Shown: piece by piece, positions 19,261 to 26,825 of the stretch | Position numbering within the stretch: position 1 is the stretch's first letter | Layout: every line of letters begins with the position of its first letter | DNA from: a bacterium | Lineage (GTDB): Bacteria > Patescibacteriota > Minisyncoccia > Phycocordibacterales > JAKAEA01 | DNA length: 44,777 nucleotides | Direction: 5' to 3' | Assembly (NCBI GenBank): GCA_021785065.1 | Contig: JAJYGQ010000006.1 | Coordinates: 1 to 44,777 of the forward strand | Program-made: the position numbers and the translations under genes | The notes under the pieces: generated by a model | What the model saw: the letters and a program-made list of their open reading frames with translations, nothing else | Told to the model about the DNA's origin: nothing | Database searches by the model: none

Positions 19261-20646
19261 CTACTTCCGATGCCAGAAAAACGATGCCAGATGGAGCTTT
19301 TCTGGTATACGATTTACAAAAGGAATGTAAGGAAAAAGAATCAGTAGAAGCACGAGGGCGCCGAGGATTTCTGCTCCATCGCGATCGCCGCTTGGATCAT
19401 TCGCTAAAATGGTGTGATCGAGTGCGCCAAGCGGTGTAAGCCACCATGCCCCCGGCGGTAGTGATCGTCCCGCCTCACGAATCATCCCCCACTGCTCGGT
19501 AGTAATGTGAAGTTCGCTTGCTTCAGTATCAAGCACGCCGGTGTCATCTAAAAATCGCAGCGAATATGTCGGGGCAATAGCTGGTGCTTCAGCATCAACA
19601 ACCGCTTGGTAGGTACCGCTCTTACTCATCATGATAAGAGAATTGATGACAGAGAGAAATGGATTGTTTGCAGTTGTGGTCGCTGTTGACTGATTTTGAA
19701 AATAGGCTTGGGCGGTGGCAATATCGCTTGCTTGGGTAGCTGCCGGCTCAGCAAAAAAAGTGGCGAGTTGATTGGTACCACCCGTACTTGCCACATACTG
19801 CTCATAGGGCTTCGTCACATATACCTCCCGCGTATCAAATGTATAAGGGTCCATAGAGTCGAGGTATGTTGCCGTGTCAGATGTTCGATTAAATTCCGCG
19901 ATAAGCGTTTGACCGATAAGCGTCGAATCGTCACCAGCCACTGATGCTACTGTCGCTGGCGTCACAATCGGCGAAGGAAAAATGAAAGCCAAAACAACGA
20001 TAGCCACCGCCAGCACGCCGCCGCGGATAAAGAGCCGCGTGTGACTAGCCGTAACCGTTGGCACCTGCACATCCTGCCGATACGGCGCAGCAATGCCACG
20101 CGCCTTCACTAAAAGATAGTGCGTGAGCAACAATCCAATCATAATGAGCGGAATAATAACGACGTGAAGACCAAAGACCTGGGCATGATTAAGCGTGTTA
20201 ACGAAATTACCCAAGTATGCGCCGTTCCAAAAATCAGCTCCCTGCAACGCGCGATATTGCGAGGTAAAATCACCGCGCAGATAATAGCCAAACTCCGCTT
20301 CAAGCAATAAAAACGCGAACACAATAGCCCCGAGCGACCACGTAAGCCGCCGTGGATATTTAAAGCCACTGGTCGCAAACACTACGAGGATGTGAAGCAA
20401 GATGACGAGCACAAACGCTTGCGCGGCCCATAAGTGAATGCTGCGAAAAAGAATGCCCCAGAAATTTACCGTCCACCACGCGCTGCCCATAAACACCATC
20501 ACCAACCCCGTCATCAACAAAATTCCAAAACAGAGCAATCCGAGAAAGCCGAGCGAATAAAAGATGCTGTTGCCGTAGCGCGGCACCTCGGTGATAAATA
20601 TTTTTTTTCGGATAATTCCGAGAAGACTCGGCGTATCGCTTGGCAT
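19261..20646 (-). CDS. Cytochrome b/b6-type membrane protein
   Basis: 461 residues. The N-terminal ~225 residues resemble the four-helix cytochrome b core: helix B has H71 and H85 (H-x13-H) and helix D has H161 and H176 (H-x14-H, the b6-like spacing), enough to bind two b hemes. A fifth helix spans about 207-227. Then comes a soluble segment of about 180 residues, unlike known cytochrome b parts, and a final helix near 420-440 (ILGALVLLLILFPYIPFVN). No PEWY quinone-site motif was seen. It starts 5 bases after the P-type ATPase stop, so the two form one operon. No Rieske protein, cytochrome c or heme enzyme is in the window. An electron-transfer role is inferred; the partner is unknown. Confidence 0.85.
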   Translation of the reverse strand: MPSDTPSLLGIIRKKIFITEVPRYGNSIFYSLGFLGLLCFGILLMTGLVMVFMGSAWWTVNFWGILFRSIHLWAAQAFVLVILLHILVVFATSGFKYPRRLTWSLGAIVFAFLLLEAEFGYYLRGDFTSQYRALQGADFWNGAYLGNFVNTLNHAQVFGLHVVIIPLIMIGLLLTHYLLVKARGIAAPYRQDVQVPTVTASHTRLFIRGGVLAVAIVVLAFIFPSPIVTPATVASVAGDDSTLIGQTLIAEFNRTSDTATYLDSMDPYTFDTREVYVTKPYEQYVASTGGTNQLATFFAEPAATQASDIATAQAYFQNQSTATTTANNPFLSVINSLIMMSKSGTYQAVVDAEAPAIAPTYSLRFLDDTGVLDTEASELHITTEQWGMIREAGRSLPPGAWWLTPLGALDHTILANDPSGDRDGAEILGALVLLLILFPYIPFVNRIPEKLHLASFFWHRK

Positions 20647-20651
20647 AGTTT

Positions 20652-23033
20652 TTAGGAAATATCGAGTAATTTTTGAACTCCCCGAATGCGTTTAACTGCC
20701 TCAATCAAGAAGAAGCTAAGAATTGCACCGCCGGCAATGAGCGGCCAGAAGAGCAGCGGCAGCGGCGCGATAGCAATACCGAAGCCAGCAATGAGCGATG
20801 AAAAGACGAGCGAGAAAATAAGCGCGCCAATAAGCACACCTTTAGGTCGTACGCTCCAGCTAAACGGCCACGCCCGAATAGCGAGCAGCGTCGTCGCGCC
20901 AAGATAAATGAGCGAGAGATAGGCGACGGTTCTAATCGTGTTAAACGGATAGCCGAGGTGCTGCGCGATTAAGTAGAGACCCATCGTAAACACATACGGC
21001 ACGAGAGCGATACAGAACGCGGCAATAATAAGATTGCGAATATTCCAGTGAGTCGGATGCGGGATGGGTTTTGTATGGTCGACTGCGACGGAAATGGTGA
21101 CGAAGTCGTTCGAAAGCAAGATCAAGATAGCAATGAGCGGCGAGAGAATATATGAATGAGTAATCACGAAAATAACCGTGGCGATAAGAAGCGATTCCAC
21201 GGATTTGATAACTTTATTGAGAGCCCAGGTGCGAATGCGCGTGTAGACGCGTCGGCCCGCGGTTACCACCCGACGCACTCCTTCAAGGCCTGGTGTGGTA
21301 AGAATAAAACTCGCCGCCTGTTTAGCAACTTCCGTCGCGCCGAGCACCGCAATACCAACCTCCGCCCGATGGAGGGCCGGCGCATCATTGACACCGTCGC
21401 CCGTCATACCCACCGAGTGACCCGCTTTTTGCAGTGTTTCGATAATCGTTAATTTATCTTCCGGATAAGCTTCCGCAAACACCGCACCCGAGAGAGCAAT
21501 TTGCGGATTTTTATGCAGCTCAGCAGGCGTAAAAACTTCACCAACAAGTCCCAATTGCCGCGCCACCGCCTGGGCAGTAATACGTCCGTCACCGGTAATC
21601 ATCACGACGCGCACACCCAAATCAGAAAGTTCTTTAATCAAAGCTGGCGCATCAGGACGAATAGGGTCACTCAGGCCTATTAAGCCCGCACATTCCTTCC
21701 CTGCTCCACCCACATCTGCCACCACCGCCAACACTCGCAAACCCTGCCCACTCATGCGCGCCACATCCGCAAGAGCCTCTTTAGCAAAGCGTACCTCGGA
21801 CTTCAGCAATAGATTCGGCAAACCCATTTCTATTTTTATATGTTTGTCGCCTTCGACAATTTCTGCCTCCGTTCGCTTAGTTGATGGATCAAACGGCGTA
21901 AAGCTGACCCGATTAGGCGTAGCCACCACCTCTGTCGAAGCCTTTTGCAAAATTGCCTGGTCAATAGAATTTTCATCAGACACGTCGCTCGCCGCCGAAG
22001 CGTACATCAACATTCTCGCTTCATCGCTCGCTCCGTAGTGAGTCATTTCTGAAACAGCCAATTTATTTTGCGTCAAGGTGCCCGTCTTATCGCTGCAAAG
22101 CACATCGACAACCGCCGCTTCCTGCACCGCGCCCAGCCGTCGCACCAACACCCGCCGCCCGCCGTCTTTTTGATCGCCATCGCCTCTATTAAGTTGCAAC
22201 GCACCGTAGGTTTGGGCCACCGCAAACATCGTCGGAAAAGCAATCGGTACCGACATAATCATCAACACAATCACGTAGTTGATAATCTGCAGCGACGGCG
22301 CATGCACCAAGATACCAAAAATAATAACGCCAACCGCCACACACATATTCAAAATGAAAAAGTATTTTATGATAGCGAACACTACCTTTTCCATATGCGT
22401 CGGCGGGTGCGCCACCTGCAACAGCTCGGTAGTTTTGCCATAGCGCGTTTCTTTGCCGATAGCGCCGATTTTTACCGTCGCCTCGCCGCGTCGCACAATA
22501 CTTCCTGAAAAAGCCGCATCATCAACGGTAATGTCTTTAGGTAGCGACTCGCCGGTTAAACTGGAAAGGTCAACGCTCACCGTGCCGTCAATTATTTTTG
22601 CATCAGCCGGCACCACGTCACCAGCGCGAATACGCACGATATCGCCTGGCAAAAGCTCGCGCGCCGACAGCACAGTCCACGAACCGTTACGCTCCACGCG
22701 CGCCATCACCTCAATTGCCTTGCGCAGCGTCGCCAACGCTTTGTCAGCCGAGCGACGCTGTAGAATATTGATACCGCTGTTTATAAAAAGAAGGATGACA
22801 ATGATGAGCGCCTCGACTTGATTGCCAGAAAAATAAGTTATCAAAACCATGAGCTCCAAAAGCCATGGCAGCGGTCCCCAAAAATTTTTCAGATAGAGCA
22901 CCAAGAGACTTTCATGATGCTCTGGCAATTCGTTGTAGCCATAGCGCGTCCGCAGCGCACCAATATCCGCGTCACGCAAACCCTTACCCGAAACCGCCGG
23001 CTCATCTGCTTTTTTATGTAGTTCATTTGTCAT
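20652..23033 (-). CDS. Plasma-membrane-type (P3A) proton-translocating P-type ATPase
   Basis: 793 residues with all P-type ATPase marks: TGES at 160-163 (actuator), the phosphorylated D315 in CSDKTGTLTQNKL, TGDG and MTGDGVNDAPALHRAEVGIAV in the P domain. Subfamily P3A is indicated by FWGPLPWLLE in M1, SVPIAFPTM in M4, GATEVAKQAAS, and M6 LLSNDFVTISVAVDHTKP, where the Asp aligns with the proton-carrying D684 of plant AHA2. No C-terminal autoinhibitory domain follows M10. It would export protons at the expense of ATP. It heads an operon with cytochrome b, under a good promoter (23040-23068). Alternative: another monovalent cation, but the motifs favour protons. Confidence 0.93.
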   Translation of the reverse strand: MTNELHKKADEPAVSGKGLRDADIGALRTRYGYNELPEHHESLLVLYLKNFWGPLPWLLELMVLITYFSGNQVEALIIVILLFINSGINILQRRSADKALATLRKAIEVMARVERNGSWTVLSARELLPGDIVRIRAGDVVPADAKIIDGTVSVDLSSLTGESLPKDITVDDAAFSGSIVRRGEATVKIGAIGKETRYGKTTELLQVAHPPTHMEKVVFAIIKYFFILNMCVAVGVIIFGILVHAPSLQIINYVIVLMIMSVPIAFPTMFAVAQTYGALQLNRGDGDQKDGGRRVLVRRLGAVQEAAVVDVLCSDKTGTLTQNKLAVSEMTHYGASDEARMLMYASAASDVSDENSIDQAILQKASTEVVATPNRVSFTPFDPSTKRTEAEIVEGDKHIKIEMGLPNLLLKSEVRFAKEALADVARMSGQGLRVLAVVADVGGAGKECAGLIGLSDPIRPDAPALIKELSDLGVRVVMITGDGRITAQAVARQLGLVGEVFTPAELHKNPQIALSGAVFAEAYPEDKLTIIETLQKAGHSVGMTGDGVNDAPALHRAEVGIAVLGATEVAKQAASFILTTPGLEGVRRVVTAGRRVYTRIRTWALNKVIKSVESLLIATVIFVITHSYILSPLIAILILLSNDFVTISVAVDHTKPIPHPTHWNIRNLIIAAFCIALVPYVFTMGLYLIAQHLGYPFNTIRTVAYLSLIYLGATTLLAIRAWPFSWSVRPKGVLIGALIFSLVFSSLIAGFGIAIAPLPLLFWPLIAGGAILSFFLIEAVKRIRGVQKLLDIS

Positions 23034-23039
23034 AAACCT

Positions 23040-23068
23040 ATTTTATGACAAAATCCTCTATATTTCAA
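23040..23068 (-). promoter_or_regulatory. Promoter of the ATPase-cytochrome b operon
   Basis: TTGAAA (23063-23068), 17-base spacer, TAAAAT (23040-23045), then 6 bases to the ATG at 23033. Predicted leaderless. It shares the 152-base divergent gap with the promoter of the small basic protein. Confidence 0.65.
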
Positions 23069-23120
23069 AAAAACTCTCCCCGCCAAGCTATTTTATAGAC
23101 AATTTGAGGCAGTTTTCCAC

Positions 23121-23149
23121 TTGAACTAATATAAATGTGATAGTATTAA
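23121..23149 (+). promoter_or_regulatory. Promoter of the small basic protein gene
   Basis: TTGAAC (23121-23126), 17-base spacer, TATTAA (23144-23149). Start near 23156 gives a leader of about 30 bases that contains AAAGGAG at 23175-23181. Confidence 0.55.
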
Positions 23150-23185
23150 GTGTAGACCGATAACCCATATACAGAAAGGAGTTTT

Positions 23186-23374
23186 ATGACAATGCGTAGC
23201 CTTATCGGGTACACTCACCCTTTTAAAAAGGGTGGACCGTGCAATCCCGTAGAGCAACATAAACGTGATGGTGAGCGTAGTAGTGAGCAAACACCGCACA
23301 TATCCCCTCCTACAGGAACAGCTCCTCAAGTTTCCCGAGTTCCCCCAATCAAACCCAAGAGAAAAAAGAAATAA
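23186..23374 (+). CDS. Small basic proline-rich protein of unknown function
   Basis: 62 residues, not recognised. It has one cysteine, many Pro, Lys and Arg, no membrane segment, and ends in KPKRKKK, so it could bind nucleic acid or an acidic surface. The case for a real gene rests on context: it has its own promoter, a strong Shine-Dalgarno AAAGGAG (23175-23181), and a perfect intrinsic terminator 15 bases after the stop. The start may be ATG 23186 (spacing 4) or ATG 23192 (spacing 10, nearer optimum, 60 residues). It is divergent from the proton ATPase and convergent with DUF4396. A minus-strand frame across it lacks such signals. Confidence 0.7.
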   Translation: MTMRSLIGYTHPFKKGGPCNPVEQHKRDGERSSEQTPHISPPTGTAPQVSRVPPIKPKRKKK

Positions 23375-23388
23375 CCAGATAAACCCGC

Positions 23389-23428
23389 ACAGCGAAGAGT
23401 CGATAGATTCTTCGCTGTTATTTTTTTA
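23389..23428 (+). terminator. Intrinsic terminator after the small basic protein gene
   Basis: Stem ACAGCGAAGA/TCTTCGCTGT (23389-23398 with 23409-23418), ten perfect base pairs, followed by TTATTTTTTT. Strong on the plus strand. On the minus strand no T-run follows, so it would not end the converging DUF4396 transcript. Confidence 0.88.
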
Positions 23429-23430
23429 AG

Positions 23431-23940
23431 TTAGTAACTACAGTGGACGTGGTGCGTGAGAGCGTGGCCCTTGCCGTGCCTCAAGAGATATAGATTAACG
23501 GGATAGGCGGCGACAAATGCTGCGCCGAGCGATACCACGCGACTCAACCAATATACAGGATTTCCTAAATTTTTATTTAGAGCACCAGGTATGACAAGCA
23601 TAAGAATATTATCGACGAGCGTCATAGTGAGAATAGAAACTGTGTCAGCGGCGAGTACGAGACGCAACGCTTTCATAAACGGCGTGCCGACGCGAAGTAG
23701 TGGCACTGTTGAAACACTGTAGCCAGAAACGAATGATAGCACTGCCGCTAAAAACACCGTGTGATACGGCGCAAAACCAGCAGTTGAACCAATCGTGACA
23801 CCAATAAGCTCGCCGATAGCGCAACCCGCCAAACAATGAAGCGTAGCACTCGCCGCCATTTTCTTAATCGAGCCACTGTGACCAGTAGCGTGATTAATTT
23901 CATCGTGGTGTTCGTGGGGAGTGTTCATATATTTCAACAT
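23431..23940 (-). CDS. DUF4396-family multi-pass membrane protein with His-rich termini
   Basis: 169 residues. The family marks are ATLHCLAGCAIGELIGVTIG near 31-50 and YWLSRVVSLGAAFVAAYPVNLYLL-type near the C-terminus (RVVSL, AYPVN). About four membrane helices are predicted. The N-terminus (TPHEHHDEINHATGHS) and C-terminus (HGKGHALTHHVHCSY) are rich in histidine, suggesting metal binding. It follows a CsoR-family repressor by 7 bases, so it is very likely the repressor's target and a metal-handling protein; which metal is not shown. ATG 23928 (MNTPHEHH) is an alternative start. Confidence 0.82.
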   Translation of the reverse strand: MLKYMNTPHEHHDEINHATGHSGSIKKMAASATLHCLAGCAIGELIGVTIGSTAGFAPYHTVFLAAVLSFVSGYSVSTVPLLRVGTPFMKALRLVLAADTVSILTMTLVDNILMLVIPGALNKNLGNPVYWLSRVVSLGAAFVAAYPVNLYLLRHGKGHALTHHVHCSY

Positions 23941-23947
23941 TTTCTAC

Positions 23948-24214
23948 TTATCGCTGCGCCAATTTATACAGCTTTAAAATTTCCTCGTTCGCCTTCTTTC
24001 CCCTGCCGCGCTTAATATCATTAGCAACGTGTGTTTCTAAATGATTTTGGAGGATTAAGCCGCCCACCCCCGAAAGAGCCTCCCGAGCGGCTTCAATTTG
24101 CGTGATAATATCCACACAATATTTCTCGCGCTCGATCATTTCTTGTACTCCCCGAATCTGCCCGGCGACAATCGCCAACCGCCGTGCCGCGTTTTTCTTA
24201 ATAATTTGTTTCAT
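23948..24214 (-). CDS. CsoR/RcnR-family metal-responsive repressor
   Basis: All-helical DUF156 repressor of 88 residues, binding DNA until it takes up a metal (or, in FrmR, formaldehyde). Ligand positions are C33, H58 and H62 (C-x24-H-x3-H), the arrangement of RcnR, rather than the C-H-C of copper CsoR. However, the N-terminal His of RcnR is absent, so the effector is open. The frame extends to ATG 24232, but that start lies inside the operator and upstream of the predicted transcript start; ATG 24214 (MKQIIKKN) is chosen. It is the first gene of a two-gene operon with DUF4396 and probably represses itself. Confidence 0.88.
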   Translation of the reverse strand: MKQIIKKNAARRLAIVAGQIRGVQEMIEREKYCVDIITQIEAAREALSGVGGLILQNHLETHVANDIKRGRGKKANEEILKLYKLAQR

Positions 24215-24220
24215 TTGTTT

Positions 24221-24249
24221 AATATACCCCATGGGGGTATACCCGTCAA
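24221..24249 (-). promoter_or_regulatory. csoR-DUF4396 promoter with embedded palindromic operator
   Basis: TTGACG (24244-24249), exactly 17 bases, TATATT (24221-24226), then 6 bases to the ATG at 24214. Within the spacer lies the palindrome TATACCCC-ATG-GGGGTATA (24223-24241), the C-run/G-run type of operator known for CsoR/RcnR-family repressors. Bound repressor would cover the -10 and spacer, giving autorepression. Confidence 0.8.
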
Positions 24250-24263
24250 TTTAGGAATTTTTT

Positions 24264-24351
24264 TGGCGGAGGGTAAGAGATTCGAACTCTTGGTGGGTTT
24301 CCCCACACACGCTTTCCAAGCGTGCGCACTAGACCGCTATGCGAACCCTCC
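24264..24351 (-). tRNA. tRNA-Ser (anticodon GGA)
   Basis: 88-base class II tRNA including an encoded CCA (24264-24266). Acceptor GGAGGGT/ACCCTCC with discriminator G, anticodon stem CACGC/GCGTG and loop TTGGAAA with GGA, a long variable arm TGTGGGGAAACCCACC, and T-loop TTCGAAT. It lies between the csoR promoter and the end of the 278-residue exported protein gene. Confidence 0.96.
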
Positions 24352-24407
24352 TTGGAATTTTTACGGCGGGTAGAAAAGCTTCGTACGCCGTTTCGGGGCC
24401 TACTATA

Positions 24408-25244
24408 TCATTGAAATTGCACGGTGGAAAGAATTTGATAGAAAAGCGTGGTGAGTTGGGTTTCAAAGCGCTGATTAATTTGGTTCATTTTTTGAAAAGC
24501 TTGCTGGCTCGTGGCATAAACACCCGGATCAGTGACTGCGGCCTGTAAACCAAACTGATAGCAGGTGTTGTGTTGATAGGAAGCGACGAGCGTGCCGAAG
24601 GCACAGCCACCAGCCCAGCAACCGCCGTAGATATCGGGGAATTTATAAAAATTTACGGGCGCACTGCTTGGTGCGGCGCCAGGTGGCACAATGGAGATTT
24701 GTGTTGGCGTGGTGGTGGGCACGCTGATGCCACTCGTGACCACACCTTGGCTTATAGCGTTAGCGGCGGAAATACAATCGGCGAATGTCGGCGTCGTGGT
24801 TGCCGCAACAACAATTGCTGCTTGATGAACGGTGGTGCTCGCCGGATACTGCGATGGCGGCAAGGTCAACACCAGAATTGCTGCTGGATTGATCGGAAGA
24901 TAACTTTTAATACTTTTAATGTCGGCTGCTTTTGTGTAGGCGTCCATAATGCCGGATGGATAATCGAAAGAGAAGCCGGCCGCCGCGTCGGTGTACGTTC
25001 CCCATGCTTGGCCAGTGCCGATAGGTGTGGTGCCTGTCGCCGTTGCGGGAATGGAAAATGGCGCGCCGATTTTAACGCGAACACCAGCAACTGTTACAGT
25101 GCTGCCAACAGGTGGCGTGGTGCTCGCTGCTGGTTGAGACGAGAGCGAGACTGGTTGCGACGGCTGCGACATATCAGAGACAAAAAGCCAGCCGAGCAAC
25201 ACGACAATAATGATGATCACAATAATGGCGAGAATTTTTTTCAT
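24408..25244 (-). CDS. Exported/anchored protein of unknown function
   Basis: 278 residues, not recognised. Residues 4-24 are a hydrophobic signal anchor (ILAIIVIIIIVVLLGWLFV), followed by a Ser/Pro/Thr-rich linker to about 50. The remainder looks like a globular extracytoplasmic domain with TYTDAAAGFSFDYPSG, a start-of-domain pattern shared with PsbP-like or lipoprotein-like surface proteins, and four or five cysteines in the C-terminal half (FADCISA, YGGCWAGGCAFG, HNTCYQ) that could form disulfides. It is the last gene of a lemA-htpX operon, 6 bases after htpX, so an envelope stress or quality-control connection is possible. Confidence 0.7.
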   Translation of the reverse strand: MKKILAIIVIIIIVVLLGWLFVSDMSQPSQPVSLSSQPAASTTPPVGSTVTVAGVRVKIGAPFSIPATATGTTPIGTGQAWGTYTDAAAGFSFDYPSGIMDAYTKAADIKSIKSYLPINPAAILVLTLPPSQYPASTTVHQAAIVVAATTTPTFADCISAANAISQGVVTSGISVPTTTPTQISIVPPGAAPSSAPVNFYKFPDIYGGCWAGGCAFGTLVASYQHNTCYQFGLQAAVTDPGVYATSQQAFQKMNQINQRFETQLTTLFYQILSTVQFQ

Positions 25245-25250
25245 ATATGA

Positions 25251-26144
25251 TTATTGTTTTTCGCCGCGTAAGATGGCGATGCGCTTGGCAATCGGCGGAT
25301 GGGTGCTCAGTAGATTAGAAATATGCTTGCCGACATTACCAAAAGGGTTGGCGATAAAGAGGTGGGCCGTGGCTTCGTTCGCGTCACGCATCGGTCGAGC
25401 GGCACCGCCGATTTTTTCTAGCGCGGCAGCAAGCCCTTCGGGATAGCGCGTCAAGAGCGCCCCGGAAGCATCAGCTAAATATTCTCGACGGCGGGCGATG
25501 GCAAGCTGAATCAAGACAACGGCAATCGGCGAAAGAATCGCCAGAACGATACCGATAAGAATGAAAATCTGATTGTTGCTGCCCCGACCACGACCGCCCG
25601 CAAAAGCACCGAAAAACGAAGCTTGCAAAAAGAAATGCGCGAGCAAGCTCACGAAGCCGACGAGCACCACTACAATTGTTGACAAGAGAATATCGCGATT
25701 CTTAACATGCGAAAGTTCGTGAGCGATGACGCCCTCGAGCTCGGTTTGATTGAGCAAGTCGAGCAAACCAGCGGTCACCACCACGGCGGCGTGCTCTTTA
25801 TTGCGACCGGTCGCAAACGCATTCGGGGCCGGGTCAGGAATGATGTAAATTTTTGGCGTCGGAATACCAGCAGTGATGGCTAAATTTTCTACAGTATTGT
25901 AGAGCGCCGGATTAGATTCAAGCGACACCGGCTGGGCTTTGTAATGGGCTAAAATAATTTTGTCGGAATACCAATAGCTCGCAAAATTCATAATGAGCGC
26001 GAAAGCAATGGCAGCATAGAGAATAATCGGACTCTGGAATGCTTCGGCAAATACAAAACCAATAGCAATCACGACCACCAAAAAAACCACCATGACGAGC
26101 CAGGTTCTCCAGACATTGTGCGACTGTTGCTTATAAATATCCAT
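25251..26144 (-). CDS. htpX: Membrane zinc metalloprotease HtpX (M48B)
   Basis: Degrades misfolded membrane proteins. 297 residues with two N-terminal membrane helices (about 14-35 and 39-60), the zinc-binding HELSH at 142-146 (catalytic E143), the third ligand E221 in RRREYLADAS, and two more helices between them (about 155-175 and 193-218). The PNAFATGRNKEHA strand before the active site is typical. Its start is immediately preceded by a 14-bp stem that pairs with the end of lemA. lemA-htpX pairing is common in bacteria. Confidence 0.96.
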   Translation of the reverse strand: MDIYKQQSHNVWRTWLVMVVFLVVVIAIGFVFAEAFQSPIILYAAIAFALIMNFASYWYSDKIILAHYKAQPVSLESNPALYNTVENLAITAGIPTPKIYIIPDPAPNAFATGRNKEHAAVVVTAGLLDLLNQTELEGVIAHELSHVKNRDILLSTIVVVLVGFVSLLAHFFLQASFFGAFAGGRGRGSNNQIFILIGIVLAILSPIAVVLIQLAIARRREYLADASGALLTRYPEGLAAALEKIGGAARPMRDANEATAHLFIANPFGNVGKHISNLLSTHPPIAKRIAILRGEKQ

Positions 26145-26214
26145 AATACGCGGAATAGTTTTTCTCAGCTGCAGGTCAATACGGGAACGCTTTCGAAAAG
26201 CTATTCCGCGTATT
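26145..26214. repeat. Long inverted repeat filling the lemA-htpX intergenic region
   Basis: AATACGCGGAATAG (26145-26158) and CTATTCCGCGTATT (26201-26214) pair over 14 bases without mismatch. The left arm begins directly next to the htpX ATG, and the right arm reaches into the lemA TAA. An inner stem GCTTT/AAAGC lies beside the lemA-proximal arm. In the lemA-htpX mRNA this puts the region before the htpX start into a hairpin. No T-run follows, so it is not an intrinsic terminator. Confidence 0.8.
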
Positions 26215-26780
26215 TAGAAATTAACGGTGGGCGCGGTGCGAGCAGCTTGGTCAGCAGCACTATCACCGAGCTCGAAGAAAGTCATTTTCTGGAAATGAAA
26301 TGCACCGGCAATTACATTTGACGGAAAACTTTCGACACGCACGTTGAGATCGCGCACGTTGGTGTTGTAGAAACGACGCGCTGCTTGAATTTTATTTTCA
26401 GTGTCGGTGAGCTGGGCTTGCAAGTCGAGAAAATTTTGATTGGCTTTTAGGTCAGGATAATTTTCGGCGACCGCAAAAAGTGATTTCAAGGTGCTCGAGA
26501 GCATATTTTCCGCTTGTGCTTTACTAGCCACGCCCGTGGCGCCCATGGCCGCCGTGCGAGCATTGGTAACATCCTCAAATGTCGTCTTTTCGTGCGCGGC
26601 GTAGCCTTTGACCGAGTTCACAAGATTAGGAATAAGATCGTAGCGCCGCTTGAGCTGCACATCGATATCCGCCCACGATTCTTTGGCGCGGTTAGTTAGT
26701 GTGACTAAGCCATTAAACGACGCAGCAATCCAAATGATAGCGATGACGACAACTCCTAAAATAATATAGAGCGTAAGCAT
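26214..26780 (-). CDS. lemA: LemA family protein
   Basis: 188 residues. One N-terminal membrane helix (about 3-22) is followed by a four-helix coiled-coil body with the family marks FNGLVTLTNRAKESWADIDVQLKRRYDLIPNLVNSVKGYA, AENYPDLKANQNFLDLQ and ENKIQAARRFYN, then FPSNVIAGAF. LemA proteins are membrane-associated and regularly paired with HtpX or other envelope proteases; their biochemical activity is not established. A TATAAC lies 7 bases before the ATG and a TATAAT about 30 bases before it, so the promoter could be either. Confidence 0.94.
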   Translation of the reverse strand: MLTLYIILGVVVIAIIWIAASFNGLVTLTNRAKESWADIDVQLKRRYDLIPNLVNSVKGYAAHEKTTFEDVTNARTAAMGATGVASKAQAENMLSSTLKSLFAVAENYPDLKANQNFLDLQAQLTDTENKIQAARRFYNTNVRDLNVRVESFPSNVIAGAFHFQKMTFFELGDSAADQAARTAPTVNF

Positions 26781-26825
26781 AAAAGTAGTTATATTGATAC
26801 TGCCAAATTATAGCGCACTCTGGTA

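Noticed and set aside
23126-23329. 67-codon minus-strand frame over the small basic protein gene
   Set aside because: Opposes a gene with promoter, Shine-Dalgarno and terminator; no signals of its own on the minus strand.
24363-24391. ACGGCG/CGCCGT inverted repeat as a terminator after the exported protein gene
   Set aside because: Only six base pairs with a long loop, and the minus strand continues with A rather than T residues.
24570-25250. 226-codon plus-strand frame over the exported 278-residue protein
   Set aside because: Composition is Arg/Cys/Trp-rich as expected for an antisense frame; the minus-strand frame has a signal anchor and operon spacing.
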